DNA of 64,000 nucleotides from Phycisphaeraceae bacterium (GCA_015200025.1 CP054186.1:2740001-2804000); one strand, 5' to 3'. Shown: positions 42,692-51,333, numbered from the stretch's first letter. The notes: a model not told the origin generated them from the letters alone. Made by a program: numbers and translations.

Positions 42692-43176
42692 CGACGGCCC
42701 TCCAGGTTGAAGAACCGGAATCCGTTGACGTGCGAGCCAGTGACCGCCTTGGCGATCGCCGACAGGGAGCGGTAGCGCTCACCCTCGAACTCGAACCCGT
42801 CCGCCAGCACCACGACCCGCACCGTCCGGCCCCGGTAGTCCCGGACGATCGCCGCTCCCGCGGGTGGTAGCCGTGGGTCCGCCGTGGCGGCGAGGGCGAC
42901 TTTCTTGGCGTCCTTGGGGGCCTCCCCGAGCGTGGCCCACTTGGGCGGCGTACGCCGCACGTCGGTCGGGTTGGCAAGTTGGGCCGCTCGGACACGGGCT
43001 CGTTCGGACAAGCCACCTTCGGCGTTGGCCTGGATGCGCCACGCGATGCGGCGGACGAGGTAGATGCGATGGCGGCTCTGAATCCGCTCGCCGAAGAGCT
43101 CAGCGTACCGATCGTGCAGTTCGCCGATCGTCATCTTTTCCAGCGCCGCGAGGTCCTTCGAAACGGTTGTCGTCAT
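42688..43176 (-). CDS. DUF2924 family protein of recombinase cassette
   Basis: A 162-residue protein with the DUF2924 pattern: KMTIGELHDRYAELFGE, RHRIYLVRRIAWRIQ, and a C-terminus RSLSAIAKAVTGSHVNGFRFFNL. The family is almost always next to large serine recombinases and probably assists DNA binding. The ATG follows GGAG. Its stop overlaps the recombinase start. Confidence 0.85.
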   Translation of the reverse strand: MTTTVSKDLAALEKMTIGELHDRYAELFGERIQSRHRIYLVRRIAWRIQANAEGGLSERARVRAAQLANPTDVRRTPPKWATLGEAPKDAKKVALAATADPRLPPAGAAIVRDYRGRTVRVVVLADGFEFEGERYRSLSAIAKAVTGSHVNGFRFFNLEGRR

Positions 43177-43202
43177 GGGCAAGTCTCCAGATGCCCGCAC
43201 CG

Positions 43203-43505
43203 CTAACGCGCGGTACGGTCAGACACACTGAGGCCGGCTTCCTCGCCCAGTTCAAGTTCGATGTCCGCTTCTTCTTGATGCTGCGGTGTCGGGGCGGGTG
43301 TGGCCGCTGCCGCCGATCCCACGCCGAGGCCCGTCGCCTTGGCACGCCGGTGCCAGCGCATCGCGCCCGTTGCCAGTAAGGCGATCACCTCGCGGCGGCG
43401 CTGGTCGGCGGAAAGATTGGCGTCATCGTCATTGGCAACCATCAGCGGTGCTCCCGGCTCGTCGTCGGACGATTGAGGTGGCGTGGGGGCGAGAAGGCAA
43501 GGCAT
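43203..43505 (-). CDS. Small hypothetical protein leading the recombinase cassette
   Basis: A 100-residue protein with RRREVIALLATGAMRWHRR in the middle and an acidic tail. ATG 43505 follows a GGGGAG sequence. It is typical of the first gene in four-gene recombinase cassettes, before DUF2924, recombinase and HTH. Function is unknown. Confidence 0.65.
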   Translation of the reverse strand: MPCLLAPTPPQSSDDEPGAPLMVANDDDANLSADQRRREVIALLATGAMRWHRRAKATGLGVGSAAAATPAPTPQHQEEADIELELGEEAGLSVSDRTAR

Positions 43506-43816
43506 GTCTTCTCCCCGGCTACATACGCCACGCGGACGCGGGCTGTCCGCACTGGGCATGTGAACGGACAACTGGTTTCGATTCGTGTGGCACCTTCGCC
43601 GGCACGCTCGCTGCAACGCCCACGCGAAGCGAGCCGATGCGTCGACATCACACCAACCGAGTTTGCGTTCGAAATCGCCGTCGCCCCTGCCGAACTCGCC
43701 ATGTGTTGCCGACCCACGAGCTGTCGGGTCACGGCTATAACGGCGTGCCGGGTGAGACGCAGAGACTCTGAGACTTTTTGGGTTTGGACGCGTCCCCGCA
43801 GGCCAGATGCCGCGCC

Positions 43817-43831
43817 CCGTGAGTCTCACGG
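43817..43831. promoter_or_regulatory. 15-bp perfect dyad, candidate operator or recombination site
   Basis: CCGTGAG and CTCACGG flank a single T. Related GTGAGAC words lie about 65 bases to the left and 18 to the right. The location upstream of the recombinase cassette fits a regulatory or recombinase-binding site. Confidence 0.35.
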
Positions 43832-43900
43832 CGCAACTGAGTGAGACTTCCCGCGGTGGGGCATGTCGAGAGACTCGGCAAAACGCGGCCCGGAAACGCA

Positions 43901-43928
43901 AACGCCCCGGCCTTGCGGTCGGGGCGTT
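43901..43928. terminator. GC-rich hairpin, possible terminator
   Basis: AACGCCCCG at 43901-43909 pairs with CGGGGCGTT at 43920-43928 around a loop of about ten bases, and the stem can be extended. A weakly T-rich stretch follows on the plus strand. Confidence 0.45.
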
Positions 43929-44470
43929 CACTTCTAACGGGTGGGTCGCCCAGTTTCTGGACGACCCGGGCAATAGAGGATGGATAGCGGGGATCGAACG
44001 GAATTCGGCGGCTCCCGCCGATACTCGCCCCCATCGGGGTGCGAGGGCGTCTCACAGACGCCTTCGCGCGGACCAATGATGCGAGTTGAGAATTCCACCC
44101 AAGGGAACTCGATCTCAATCGTTGTGCTCTTGAGAGACAGGCTTTTCTCCCGCTTCGACTGTCGACTTTGCCCGTGCAGCACAATGTGTCAGCGGCCCTG
44201 TCCAAGGCTTCGGCTACCGCCGCCTCACAGAACTCCGCCGTGTCTTTCCGCTTCTTCGCATGACCATCGCTGGGACCTTCCTTCGAAAGGCAACAGCCTA
44301 TCGATCGGCCGTGTCCACCCAAGATGGGCAGGTTCAGTTATCGGCTGAAGAGCATACGGTCTTTGTACGGACCTGCTCATGCTGGAGTTGTCGAGCGCGC
44401 ACGATTCTGTGAAATCGCCTACCCTATTCTGCCAACCATTCGACACCGTTCAAGTGAAAGGAATCCGGCC

Positions 44471-44725
44471 ATGCAGTCAACCGTTTCCCCCCCCCCTGTC
44501 AAGACCACCGCAGCCACCTCAGACAGTGCATCGCGTCGAGAAGAAGATGCGATCGAGCTCGAAATCCAACGGAAGCTCATCTCCTCAAGCACCGGCGGGA
44601 TGTGCATCGGCAGCACCACGGGCGAAATTCTCGGGCTGACTGAGAGTCTGCACGCCGTCCGGAAGGAGGCGGGTGTCGAAGCCAGCCCGGTGATGATGTG
44701 CTTCTGGGGCGCATTCGTCAAGTAA
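44471..44725 (+). CDS. Putative RiPP precursor peptide
   Basis: An 84-residue peptide in front of maturation genes. Residues 1-40 form a Thr/Ser/Pro-rich then acidic-helical leader (SRREEDAIELEIQRKL). A Gly/Ser/Thr segment GGMCIGSTTGEILG (42-55) follows, then a charged helix and the aromatic tail PVMMCFWGAFVK (73-84). Only two Cys are present (45 and 77). The tail contains F-W, W-G-A and F-V-K triplets of the type that cyclophane-forming radical SAM enzymes crosslink. The ATG follows AAAGGA. The core is taken to be the last 12 residues or the GGMCIG region; neither is proven. Confidence 0.65.
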   Translation: MQSTVSPPPVKTTAATSDSASRREEDAIELEIQRKLISSSTGGMCIGSTTGEILGLTESLHAVRKEAGVEASPVMMCFWGAFVK

Positions 44726-44802
44726 GGCGCAGTCTCTCAGAGCAAGGCTGTTAGTAGCTCCAACTTGGGAGTGGCGCTATTACTTTCACAAGGCTTCAAG
44801 TC

Positions 44803-45621
44803 ATGGCGACGACAATCGGTTCAGTCGACTCTGCATCGCACCGCTACATGGTGCAGGCCGTGGGCGTGGGCGATCCCTCGTGCGCCACGATGGTCAACGA
44901 TGGCGTATACCTCGACCGGGATGCACGCACCGTCCGATACCTCCCTCGCGAAAGCTGGAGCGAGCCTAAGCGACCACAGATACGGCCCAGCGAAGCGATG
45001 TCGCTGGAGGGCAGGGTAACGCTTGCCGCTCTCGACGCGTCGTTGGTCTCAGAGTTTCGCGTGAAGTTACCGTTGCTTCTTGACGCGAGCGGAGATGACG
45101 GGGTTCGAGCCGATTTCTTGCAGCAGTTTGGGAAGCGAGTCGAAGCTGCACTCGGCGCGATCGGGATGATCGCGGAAAGCGTGCGAGTGTGCAATGTCGC
45201 TGTAAACCCTCCGGGCACGCGTTCCACGGGTAAGGACTTCGTGACGCACGAATATGTCGGCTTGCACATTGACAACCATGATCGGCTGCCGCTGGCGTCG
45301 CGTCGCACGGCGATCCAGTTAATGACACTCAATTGTGGCCGGTCAACGAGGTATTTTCACTTCATTGACTTGCCCGTGGAAGAACTTGCGAAAATCCTGC
45401 ACTCGCCACTAGACGATCCTCAAGAGGACCGCGCTACGGCGTGCGATGCCCTCAAGAACAAATTCCTGGAGTCCTATCCCGATTATCCGGTGACTCGGGT
45501 GGCCCTACCTCCAGGAAGCCTTTACGTCACCACGCCCCAGGACATCATTCACGACGGTGCCGGAGGAGATGTCGACGCAGATGTGGCTTTCTTAATGCTG
45601 GGCAGGTATCGGATGTCGTGA
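44803..45621 (+). CDS. 2OG-Fe(II) oxygenase-like peptide hydroxylase candidate
   Basis: A 272-residue soluble protein. An HxD iron motif is seen in GLHIDNHD (His155, Asp157), and a distal His is seen in DIIHDGAG (His250), matching the facial triad of 2-oxoglutarate/Fe(II) oxygenases. The overall fold is not otherwise recognised. It overlaps the radical SAM gene by one base (TGATG), so translation is coupled. In known peptide pathways a hydroxylase of this type pairs with a radical SAM maturase, so modification of the peptide is the simplest reading. Confidence 0.65.
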   Translation: MATTIGSVDSASHRYMVQAVGVGDPSCATMVNDGVYLDRDARTVRYLPRESWSEPKRPQIRPSEAMSLEGRVTLAALDASLVSEFRVKLPLLLDASGDDGVRADFLQQFGKRVEAALGAIGMIAESVRVCNVAVNPPGTRSTGKDFVTHEYVGLHIDNHDRLPLASRRTAIQLMTLNCGRSTRYFHFIDLPVEELAKILHSPLDDPQEDRATACDALKNKFLESYPDYPVTRVALPPGSLYVTTPQDIIHDGAGGDVDADVAFLMLGRYRMS

Positions 45622-46820
45622 TGATGCAACCCCACTACGACATCCCGGCTCCGCCCCCGACGTTCAAGCTTGGACCGATTCGACAAATCGTGCTGCAAGG
45701 AACCTCCTTCTGCAACATTAACTGCCGATATTGTTACTTGGATGAGGCATCTAGAGCAATGCGGTCGAACATGAGCGCCGCAACCGCTCAAAGGACATTT
45801 GAGTATTTTGCAGCATCTAAGCTATGCCTCGATCCAGTCGAGTGCCGATGGCATTCTGGTGAGCCCCTGACCCTGCCGCCGGCCTTCTACAGGAATGCCT
45901 TTCAGTCGGCTGTTCATGCTTTCGGAGATGCATCACGCTTTTGGTTCTCTATCCAGACCAACGGCCTGTTGATCAACGATGAATGGTGCTCATTCTTCAA
46001 AGATTGCAAGGTCGAGGTTGGATTGAGCATCGACGGCCCGGCGGTATTCCATGACATGCATCGGGTCGATCGTGCGGGCCGCGGGACCTTCGATCGCGTG
46101 ATGGCTGGAGTCGCCCACCTCCGTCGTTGTGATATCCCATTTGACGCCATCTGCGTCCTCAATGAACGTTCCCTAGCGAGTGCCGACGAGCTCTATGCGT
46201 TCTTTTCGGAGATCGGCTGCCGCGTAGTCGGATTCAACACCGATGATCTCCGGCCCGCGCAGGCGACGCCGTCCGAACTCAATGACCGACTCGCTCGCTA
46301 TCGGTCGTTCATGAGCCGAATGGTCGAACTGTCTAGAAAGGGCCTGCCGGTCGTACGAGAGATTGGCGAGATGCAAGCTGCGATCTTTGCTCCTGTCCTC
46401 CCTGCGCGGAGCGCGGTGGCGGAGCCGTTGGCAATTGTCAATGTTGATTCGGCCGGACGTTGGGGGACATTCTCGCCGGAGCTTCTCACCTTTCCACGAG
46501 GAGGGGGCGGTTCATTCGTGCTTGGAAGTGTTTTTGGAGAACCCGTCGAGACGGTGGTTGGCTCTTCATCATTCATCGAGCTTGCCGAGGAAGTCCGAGC
46601 GGGGGTTCAAAAATGCGCGTCGAGCTGCGAGTATTTCCCAGTTTGCGGCGGCGGTTCGCCGGCAAACAAGCTGTTTGAGAATCGCTCTGTCAATTCTACG
46701 GAGACGTTTTTTTGTCGCACTCGGATTCAAGCGGTGGCCGACGTCGTCCTCTATGATCTGCGGAGATCGCCAGCCTTGGAGTGCAAGACTGGAGGACTAC
46801 CCGTCCAACCGCCCCGATGA
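45621..46820 (+). CDS. Radical SAM/SPASM peptide maturase
   Basis: A 399-residue enzyme. The radical SAM cluster motif CNINCRYC uses Cys31, Cys35 and Cys38. The C-terminal SPASM domain carries the auxiliary cluster Cys in CASSCEYFPVCGGGSP and a final FFC (about 331-370). The closest relatives that I recall are cyclophane-forming maturases of the GrrM type. It is expected to make a carbon crosslink in the precursor. Start is ATG 45621, or the next ATG at 45624. Confidence 0.88.
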   Translation: MMQPHYDIPAPPPTFKLGPIRQIVLQGTSFCNINCRYCYLDEASRAMRSNMSAATAQRTFEYFAASKLCLDPVECRWHSGEPLTLPPAFYRNAFQSAVHAFGDASRFWFSIQTNGLLINDEWCSFFKDCKVEVGLSIDGPAVFHDMHRVDRAGRGTFDRVMAGVAHLRRCDIPFDAICVLNERSLASADELYAFFSEIGCRVVGFNTDDLRPAQATPSELNDRLARYRSFMSRMVELSRKGLPVVREIGEMQAAIFAPVLPARSAVAEPLAIVNVDSAGRWGTFSPELLTFPRGGGGSFVLGSVFGEPVETVVGSSSFIELAEEVRAGVQKCASSCEYFPVCGGGSPANKLFENRSVNSTETFFCRTRIQAVADVVLYDLRRSPALECKTGGLPVQPPR

Positions 46821-46872
46821 TCTGGCACGTTCTGAGATTTCCCAAGTCGCGCACCAAACATGGAGCCTAGGA

Positions 46873-47913
46873 ATGACGAGATTGAGAACAGTTCGGCTGC
46901 TAGTGGCATTGGGTTGCACGTTTGCATTCACGATGCTCACCGCTTGCGATCGCGAGCCATCCAAAAAGCCCACCCAGGCTTCTGGTTCAACATCCTCGGG
47001 GGGCCAGGCGACAGGAGTCGTCGTCTCCAACGGCGGACGAAAGTTGACTTTTGAGCACGTTCCTCAGCGGATCATTACGACCGGCCAGGGGCCCGCGGAG
47101 CTGCTGCTCAAGCTGGGCGTTGGCAAGTCCATTGTGGGGATCTACTACGGCGCACAACAACCGGTCGATCCGGCGATCGCTGTACCGTTTCGCGAACTCA
47201 CTTCGCTCTCGACCGACGCGCCTCCTTCCAAGGAAGTCGTGTTGCCACTCAAGCCGGACCTCGTTCTCTCCGCTTTTCCTACGATGGATTTTGATTCTTC
47301 TCGCGGAGGCGCCACCATCGATGACTTCGCAAAGGTCGGCTCGCAGGTGTTCGGCTATACCGCAACATCTTGCAAGCCATCCGAAGCAACATTTGAAATG
47401 TTTCTGTCTGATGTCGCTGACATCGGTAAGATCCTGCGTGTCGAGCAGACCGCCCAGCAATTGGTGGAAGAATGTCGGAGTCGGATCGCGGCCGTCCGCC
47501 AGCGGGTCGCAGGTCGAGAAAAGGTCAAGCTTGTTATTTGCTTTAGCGCCAGCGACCAAATGCTTGGAGTGTTCGGTGCTGGACTGTTGAATGATTTGGT
47601 CGATGCGGCCGGCGGGACAAACGTGTACTCTCACGAGGACGCGACGATGGTGAACGCCTCGAAAGAGGATTTTGCACAGCGGGTCATCGAGGTTTACGTC
47701 ATCCCTGACCTACCCGCGGTTCCGTCCATGCGTGCCGACTCATCCGCCGCCTGGTTGTTCAAAACGTTTCCTCAGACCGAAGCGTCGAAGCGGCGCCGGT
47801 TTGTCGGAATCGGGGTTGAAAAACTCAATGTCGGCTACAGAAACGTCGAGTTCGTCGAGGAACTCGCGCGGTCACTACACCCCGAGGCGTTCGCGGAGAG
47901 CGGGAAGCCGTGA
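46873..47913 (+). CDS. Periplasmic substrate-binding lipoprotein (FecB/BtuF type)
   Basis: A 346-residue lipoprotein (lipobox LTAC). The class III binding fold shows RIITTGQGPAELLLKLGVGKSIVGI at the start, a long bridging helix, and GLLNDLVDAAGGTNVY in the second lobe, as in siderophore and cobalamin binding proteins. It captures a ligand outside the cell membrane for the permease encoded downstream. Its stop overlaps the QueC-like gene by four bases. Confidence 0.88.
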   Translation: MTRLRTVRLLVALGCTFAFTMLTACDREPSKKPTQASGSTSSGGQATGVVVSNGGRKLTFEHVPQRIITTGQGPAELLLKLGVGKSIVGIYYGAQQPVDPAIAVPFRELTSLSTDAPPSKEVVLPLKPDLVLSAFPTMDFDSSRGGATIDDFAKVGSQVFGYTATSCKPSEATFEMFLSDVADIGKILRVEQTAQQLVEECRSRIAAVRQRVAGREKVKLVICFSASDQMLGVFGAGLLNDLVDAAGGTNVYSHEDATMVNASKEDFAQRVIEVYVIPDLPAVPSMRADSSAAWLFKTFPQTEASKRRRFVGIGVEKLNVGYRNVEFVEELARSLHPEAFAESGKP

Positions 47914-48572
47914 CCAGCCGTTCGCTACCGATTCCAGACAATGGCGTGTTGATCCTCGTTTCCGGAGGCATCGACAGCGCGGTCATGGCTGCCGCGTTGC
48001 ACGCTCGAGGGTTGGTCGCGTGCGTGCTCCACGTGTCGCTCGGCAATCCTATCGACGCTTGCCAGTTGCACCGTGTGACCTTGCTGTGCGAGAGATTGGG
48101 GCTAACTCTCGATCACGTTGCGCTGAGCTATTCCCCGTGCGTGATCCCTGCTTCGGACTACGGATCAGCGAGCGGATTCCTCGGTCTGCAGTCGCTGCTC
48201 GGCCTCGCTGCCGCACTCGCATGGAGCCGCTCGATTCGTAGGATAGCTCTTGGGTTGACTCGTGACGACTTGGAGGGCGCTCCGGCCACAGAATGGATCA
48301 CAGCCTGGCAGACGCAGGCTTCTGTCGCGGTTCGAGGAGAGTATCGGTTTTCTGTGGAACTCCCGTTGAGCCACATGTCCAAACGCGAAGTTGTCGCGCT
48401 CGGACACGCGTTCGATCTCCCCCTTCAAGAGATCACGTGGAGTTGCTCCAGGAGTGGCGATTCACATTGCGGAGACTGTCCCGGTTGTCGCAGTCGGGAG
48501 AGTGCCTTTGGCATCCCGTCCAGTCCCGTCGCACCGCCGCTGGATCTGCATTTCCAGCCCACTTGCAACTGA
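47910..48572 (+). CDS. QueC-like ATP-pyrophosphatase
   Basis: A 220-residue protein. The N-terminal PP-loop SGGIDSA (about residues 18-24) and the zinc site Cys179, Cys187, Cys190, Cys193 (CSRSGDSHCGDCPGCRSRESAF) match QueC. QueC converts a carboxylate to an amide and then a nitrile using ATP and ammonia in queuosine synthesis. No other queuosine genes are here. Set among peptide-maturation and import genes, it may act on the peptide C-terminus or an acidic side chain. This is a prediction. Confidence 0.8.
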   Translation: MTSRSLPIPDNGVLILVSGGIDSAVMAAALHARGLVACVLHVSLGNPIDACQLHRVTLLCERLGLTLDHVALSYSPCVIPASDYGSASGFLGLQSLLGLAAALAWSRSIRRIALGLTRDDLEGAPATEWITAWQTQASVAVRGEYRFSVELPLSHMSKREVVALGHAFDLPLQEITWSCSRSGDSHCGDCPGCRSRESAFGIPSSPVAPPLDLHFQPTCN

Positions 48573-48590
48573 ACAAGGTAACGTCGCCCT

Positions 48591-49616
48591 ATGGGATCAA
48601 GACCTCGGCTATCTTCAGAACTACTGATGTGCGGACTCTTCGTCACATTATTGGGCGCGATGCTGCTAGCCATGTGTGCGGGGTCGAGTTGGATCTCGCC
48701 ATCTGCAGTGCTCAGTGATCTTGGACGCCTAGTAATGGGCGATGGGAGCTCCGAGATAGACGTGCGCGTCCAGTTCCGTGCACCGCGAGTGGTGCTCGGG
48801 ATGATCGTCGGGTGCGGCCTATCGGTTGCAGGCGTCGTCATTCAGACGGCAGTGCGCAACCCCTTGGCAGACCCTTATGTGCTTGGGGTTTCATCCGGGG
48901 CGTCCTTGGGAGCAGTGTTGCTCTTGTACGCACTTCCGCTGAAGTTCTATGGGCTCCCGCTCTTCGCTGCGGCATTCTGTGGAGGCGCTGCAGCATCTTT
49001 GATCGTTTATGTTGTGGGACGCGCCCGTGGAGCTGCCTCGTCATCCCAGCGACTGGTTCTTGCCGGCGTTGCCACCACTTATCTCCTCTCTGCGCTCACG
49101 AGTTTTGTGCTCACATTGGTCGATCGACAGGGTTTCGGAGGCAGCAATGTGTTCGTGTTCTGGTCGCTCGGCAGTCTCGCGCGGGCCCAATGGGACCTCG
49201 TTCTCATTCCGACAATCGTTGTCGTAGCGTCCTTGGTCGTACTTATGGCGTTGCGGCGTCGGCTGGACGTGCTCATTGTAAATGATGAACATGCGACTGC
49301 GCTGGGAGCAGAACCACAGAAGATCAGACGGGTTCTATTTGTCGTGTCAGCAGCACTTGTTGCGGCATGCGTCGCAGCGAGCGGGCCGATCGGATTTGTT
49401 GGTCTGATGATTCCGCACGCGACGCGGTTTGTCGTCGGGCCTTTTCACAAGCGGCTTCTTCCGAACGCAGCCCTGATGGGAGCGACGTTTCTCGTGCTCG
49501 CCGACACGCTTGGGCGATCCATCGGTGGTTCGCACGAAGTGGCCGTCGGCATCATCTCGGCGATGTGCGGCGCTCCTTGCTTCCTTATTCTTTTGCGGCG
49601 TGCAAGATGGACGTAA
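48591..49616 (+). CDS. FecCD-family ABC permease
   Basis: A 341-residue membrane protein with about ten helices and the FecCD signature (RAPRVVLGMIVGCGLSVAGVVIQ, ASGPIGFVGLMIPHATRF). It forms the channel of BtuCD-type importers for iron-siderophores or cobalamin. A homodimer is expected since only one permease gene is present. Confidence 0.92.
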   Translation: MGSRPRLSSELLMCGLFVTLLGAMLLAMCAGSSWISPSAVLSDLGRLVMGDGSSEIDVRVQFRAPRVVLGMIVGCGLSVAGVVIQTAVRNPLADPYVLGVSSGASLGAVLLLYALPLKFYGLPLFAAAFCGGAAASLIVYVVGRARGAASSSQRLVLAGVATTYLLSALTSFVLTLVDRQGFGGSNVFVFWSLGSLARAQWDLVLIPTIVVVASLVVLMALRRRLDVLIVNDEHATALGAEPQKIRRVLFVVSAALVAACVAASGPIGFVGLMIPHATRFVVGPFHKRLLPNAALMGATFLVLADTLGRSIGGSHEVAVGIISAMCGAPCFLILLRRARWT

Positions 49617-49620
49617 TGTT

Positions 49621-50397
49621 ATGCTGAAGGCGGAGCAATTAACGATAGCGTTCGCAGGCCCTCCAGTCATCGACCGCGTCTCGCTGGAGGTGTCTGCGGA
49701 ACAGGTCGTGGGCGTACTAGGACACAATGGCAGCGGCAAGACTACGCTTCTCCGCGCTGCCTATCGCGTTCTCCGTCCAGATTCCGGCTCGGTGCTGATT
49801 GAAGGTCGCGACGTTTGGCGGATGTCTTCTATGGAGGCAGCGAGGGCCATCGGGTCCGTCGCGCAAGACCAATCGCTTGCCCACGACATGACTATCCGGG
49901 AGCTTGTGTCCTTCGGACGATTTCCGCACAAACAGATGTTTGAGCCGGACACGCCGGCAGATCAAGTCATTATCGACGAAGCAATCTCGCGGGTTGGGCT
50001 TAGCGCCCTCGCAGGGCGTCGGCTCTCGGAGCTCTCTGGCGGTGAACGCCAACGAGCGATGATCGCAAAGGGACTCGCTCAACAGCCGCGCGTCTTGGTC
50101 CTGGATGAACCCACCAACCACTTAGATGTTCGCTATCAGATCGACTTACTGGAGCTAGTGCGGCAGTTGCGCATTGCGGTCGTAGTCACACTTCACGACC
50201 TGAATCTAGCTGCAGCCTATTGCGACAAGCTGTACGTGCTGGCTCATGGAAAGGTCGTAGCCGAGGGAAGCGTTGACGCGGTTCTGACCGACGAGCTGAT
50301 CCGCGACGTGTTTGGAGTATCAGCGCGTCGCGGAATCAACCCGCTAACCGGACGCCCGCACATTTACTTTGGACAGTCGCAGTCATGTCAGAGCTGA
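49621..50397 (+). CDS. FecE/BtuD-type ABC transporter ATPase
   Basis: A 258-residue ATPase with Walker A GHNGSGKTT (about 34-42), signature LSGGERQRA (about 138) and Walker B VLVLDEPTNHLD. It powers import through the FecCD permease. It begins four bases after the permease stop and overlaps the methyltransferase gene by 13 bases. Confidence 0.93.
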   Translation: MLKAEQLTIAFAGPPVIDRVSLEVSAEQVVGVLGHNGSGKTTLLRAAYRVLRPDSGSVLIEGRDVWRMSSMEAARAIGSVAQDQSLAHDMTIRELVSFGRFPHKQMFEPDTPADQVIIDEAISRVGLSALAGRRLSELSGGERQRAMIAKGLAQQPRVLVLDEPTNHLDVRYQIDLLELVRQLRIAVVVTLHDLNLAAAYCDKLYVLAHGKVVAEGSVDAVLTDELIRDVFGVSARRGINPLTGRPHIYFGQSQSCQS

Positions 50398-51017
50398 GCC
50401 CTTCAGATCGTCGTGGAGCATTCGAGCGGCTTTACGAATTGGGAGCCCCGTGGAGCACCGGAGAGCCGCAGTCGGCCATGATGCACTGTTGGAATCAGCC
50501 TGGTCAGATCGGCCGAGTGCTCGATATCGGATGTGGCGACGGTGCCAACGCGATTCACATCGCGTCCAAGGGGATAAAGGTGGTTGCAATAGATTTCGTT
50601 CCAAGTGTTGTCGAGTGCGCGAGGGCGAGGGCGTTTGAGCGCGGCCAAGATGTGACTTGCTTAGTCATGGACGCGACGACGCTGTCCGGGTGGTCGGAGC
50701 GGTTTGATGCAGCTATCGATGTCGGAATGCTGCACACGCTCCCGGTCGAGGCAGTAGGTGGCTACGTGTCGGGCGTGCGTCACGTTCTCAATAGCGCTGG
50801 TGTCTTGCATCTGATGTGCTTCAGCGACGCTGAAGAAATGCCTGTTCGAACCAAGTACTCGCGGTCACGATTACTGGAGATTTTCCAGGATGGATGGCTT
50901 GTAGAGCACATTGCTGAGTGCTGCTTCGACGTTCTGGTGAGCGGCAGATTGACTTCGGGACCTCGAGCGTGGTATGCGCGGATTCGCAAGCATGAGAGTC
51001 ACTCCGACCCAGCCTAA
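50385..51017 (+). CDS. SAM-dependent methyltransferase of the peptide operon
   Basis: A 210-residue class I methyltransferase. The SAM loop is VLDIGCGDGANAIHIA (about 45-60), with FDAAIDVGMLHTLP later. It may methylate the peptide or its product. It is the last gene of the run. The 236 bases before the IS element hold no gene I can support. Confidence 0.8.
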   Translation: MSELSPSDRRGAFERLYELGAPWSTGEPQSAMMHCWNQPGQIGRVLDIGCGDGANAIHIASKGIKVVAIDFVPSVVECARARAFERGQDVTCLVMDATTLSGWSERFDAAIDVGMLHTLPVEAVGGYVSGVRHVLNSAGVLHLMCFSDAEEMPVRTKYSRSRLLEIFQDGWLVEHIAECCFDVLVSGRLTSGPRAWYARIRKHESHSDPA

Positions 51018-51333
51018 GAGAGCCGCCGCGTTTATGGCAGCCCCCGTGTGCACCGGGCGTTGCTGCGGCGCAGCCGAGCGGTGTGCCGCAATGCGGTGGT
51101 GAAGGTGATATGATACACAGCCTCCGCATCAAGGCACGATCGCACCGCCGCTTTCGGGTAATGACCAACGCATCGGCCCACCCCTGCCCGATTGCGCCTG
51201 ATCGGGTGCGGTGGCGCTTCCGCGGCACGAAGCTCAACTGGGTCTGGTGATCTTGACCTGCTCCCCAAATCGTGGTCCAGGCCTATGAGAGTCCCGAGGA
51301 AGCCCGGCCGGCTTCACCAGGAGACTCTTGACG

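Larger units (their letters stand above)
43506..44470. other. 965-bp spacer with palindromes, no convincing gene
   Basis: The region between the recombinase cassette and the peptide operon codes for nothing I can support. It holds repeated GTGAGAC words (near 43753 and 43843), an exact 15-bp dyad at 43817-43831, a GC hairpin at 43901-43928, and an imperfect hairpin whose outer arms are TTGAGA at 44086 and TCTCAA at 44113. It must contain promoters for the genes on both sides. Confidence 0.6.

Noticed and set aside
43975..44070. Minus-strand tRNA-like segment with TTCGATC and hairpins
   Set aside because: A loop resembling TTCGAT lies beside a C-rich stretch and an anticodon-like hairpin, but the T-stem does not pair and no acceptor stem is found. 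At most an old tRNA fragment.
47910..48572. A queuosine biosynthesis gene
   Set aside because: No queD, queE, queF or tgt gene lies nearby, and the operon is built around peptide maturation and import.
44471..51017. Methanobactin-type cluster
   Set aside because: No MbnB/MNIO or MbnC-like protein is present, and the peptide lacks the Cys pattern. Only the idea of a peptide metallophore is kept.
51161..51250. Short plus-strand ORF of 29 codons before the IS
   Set aside because: No ribosome-binding sequence and no recognisable similarity; too short to support.
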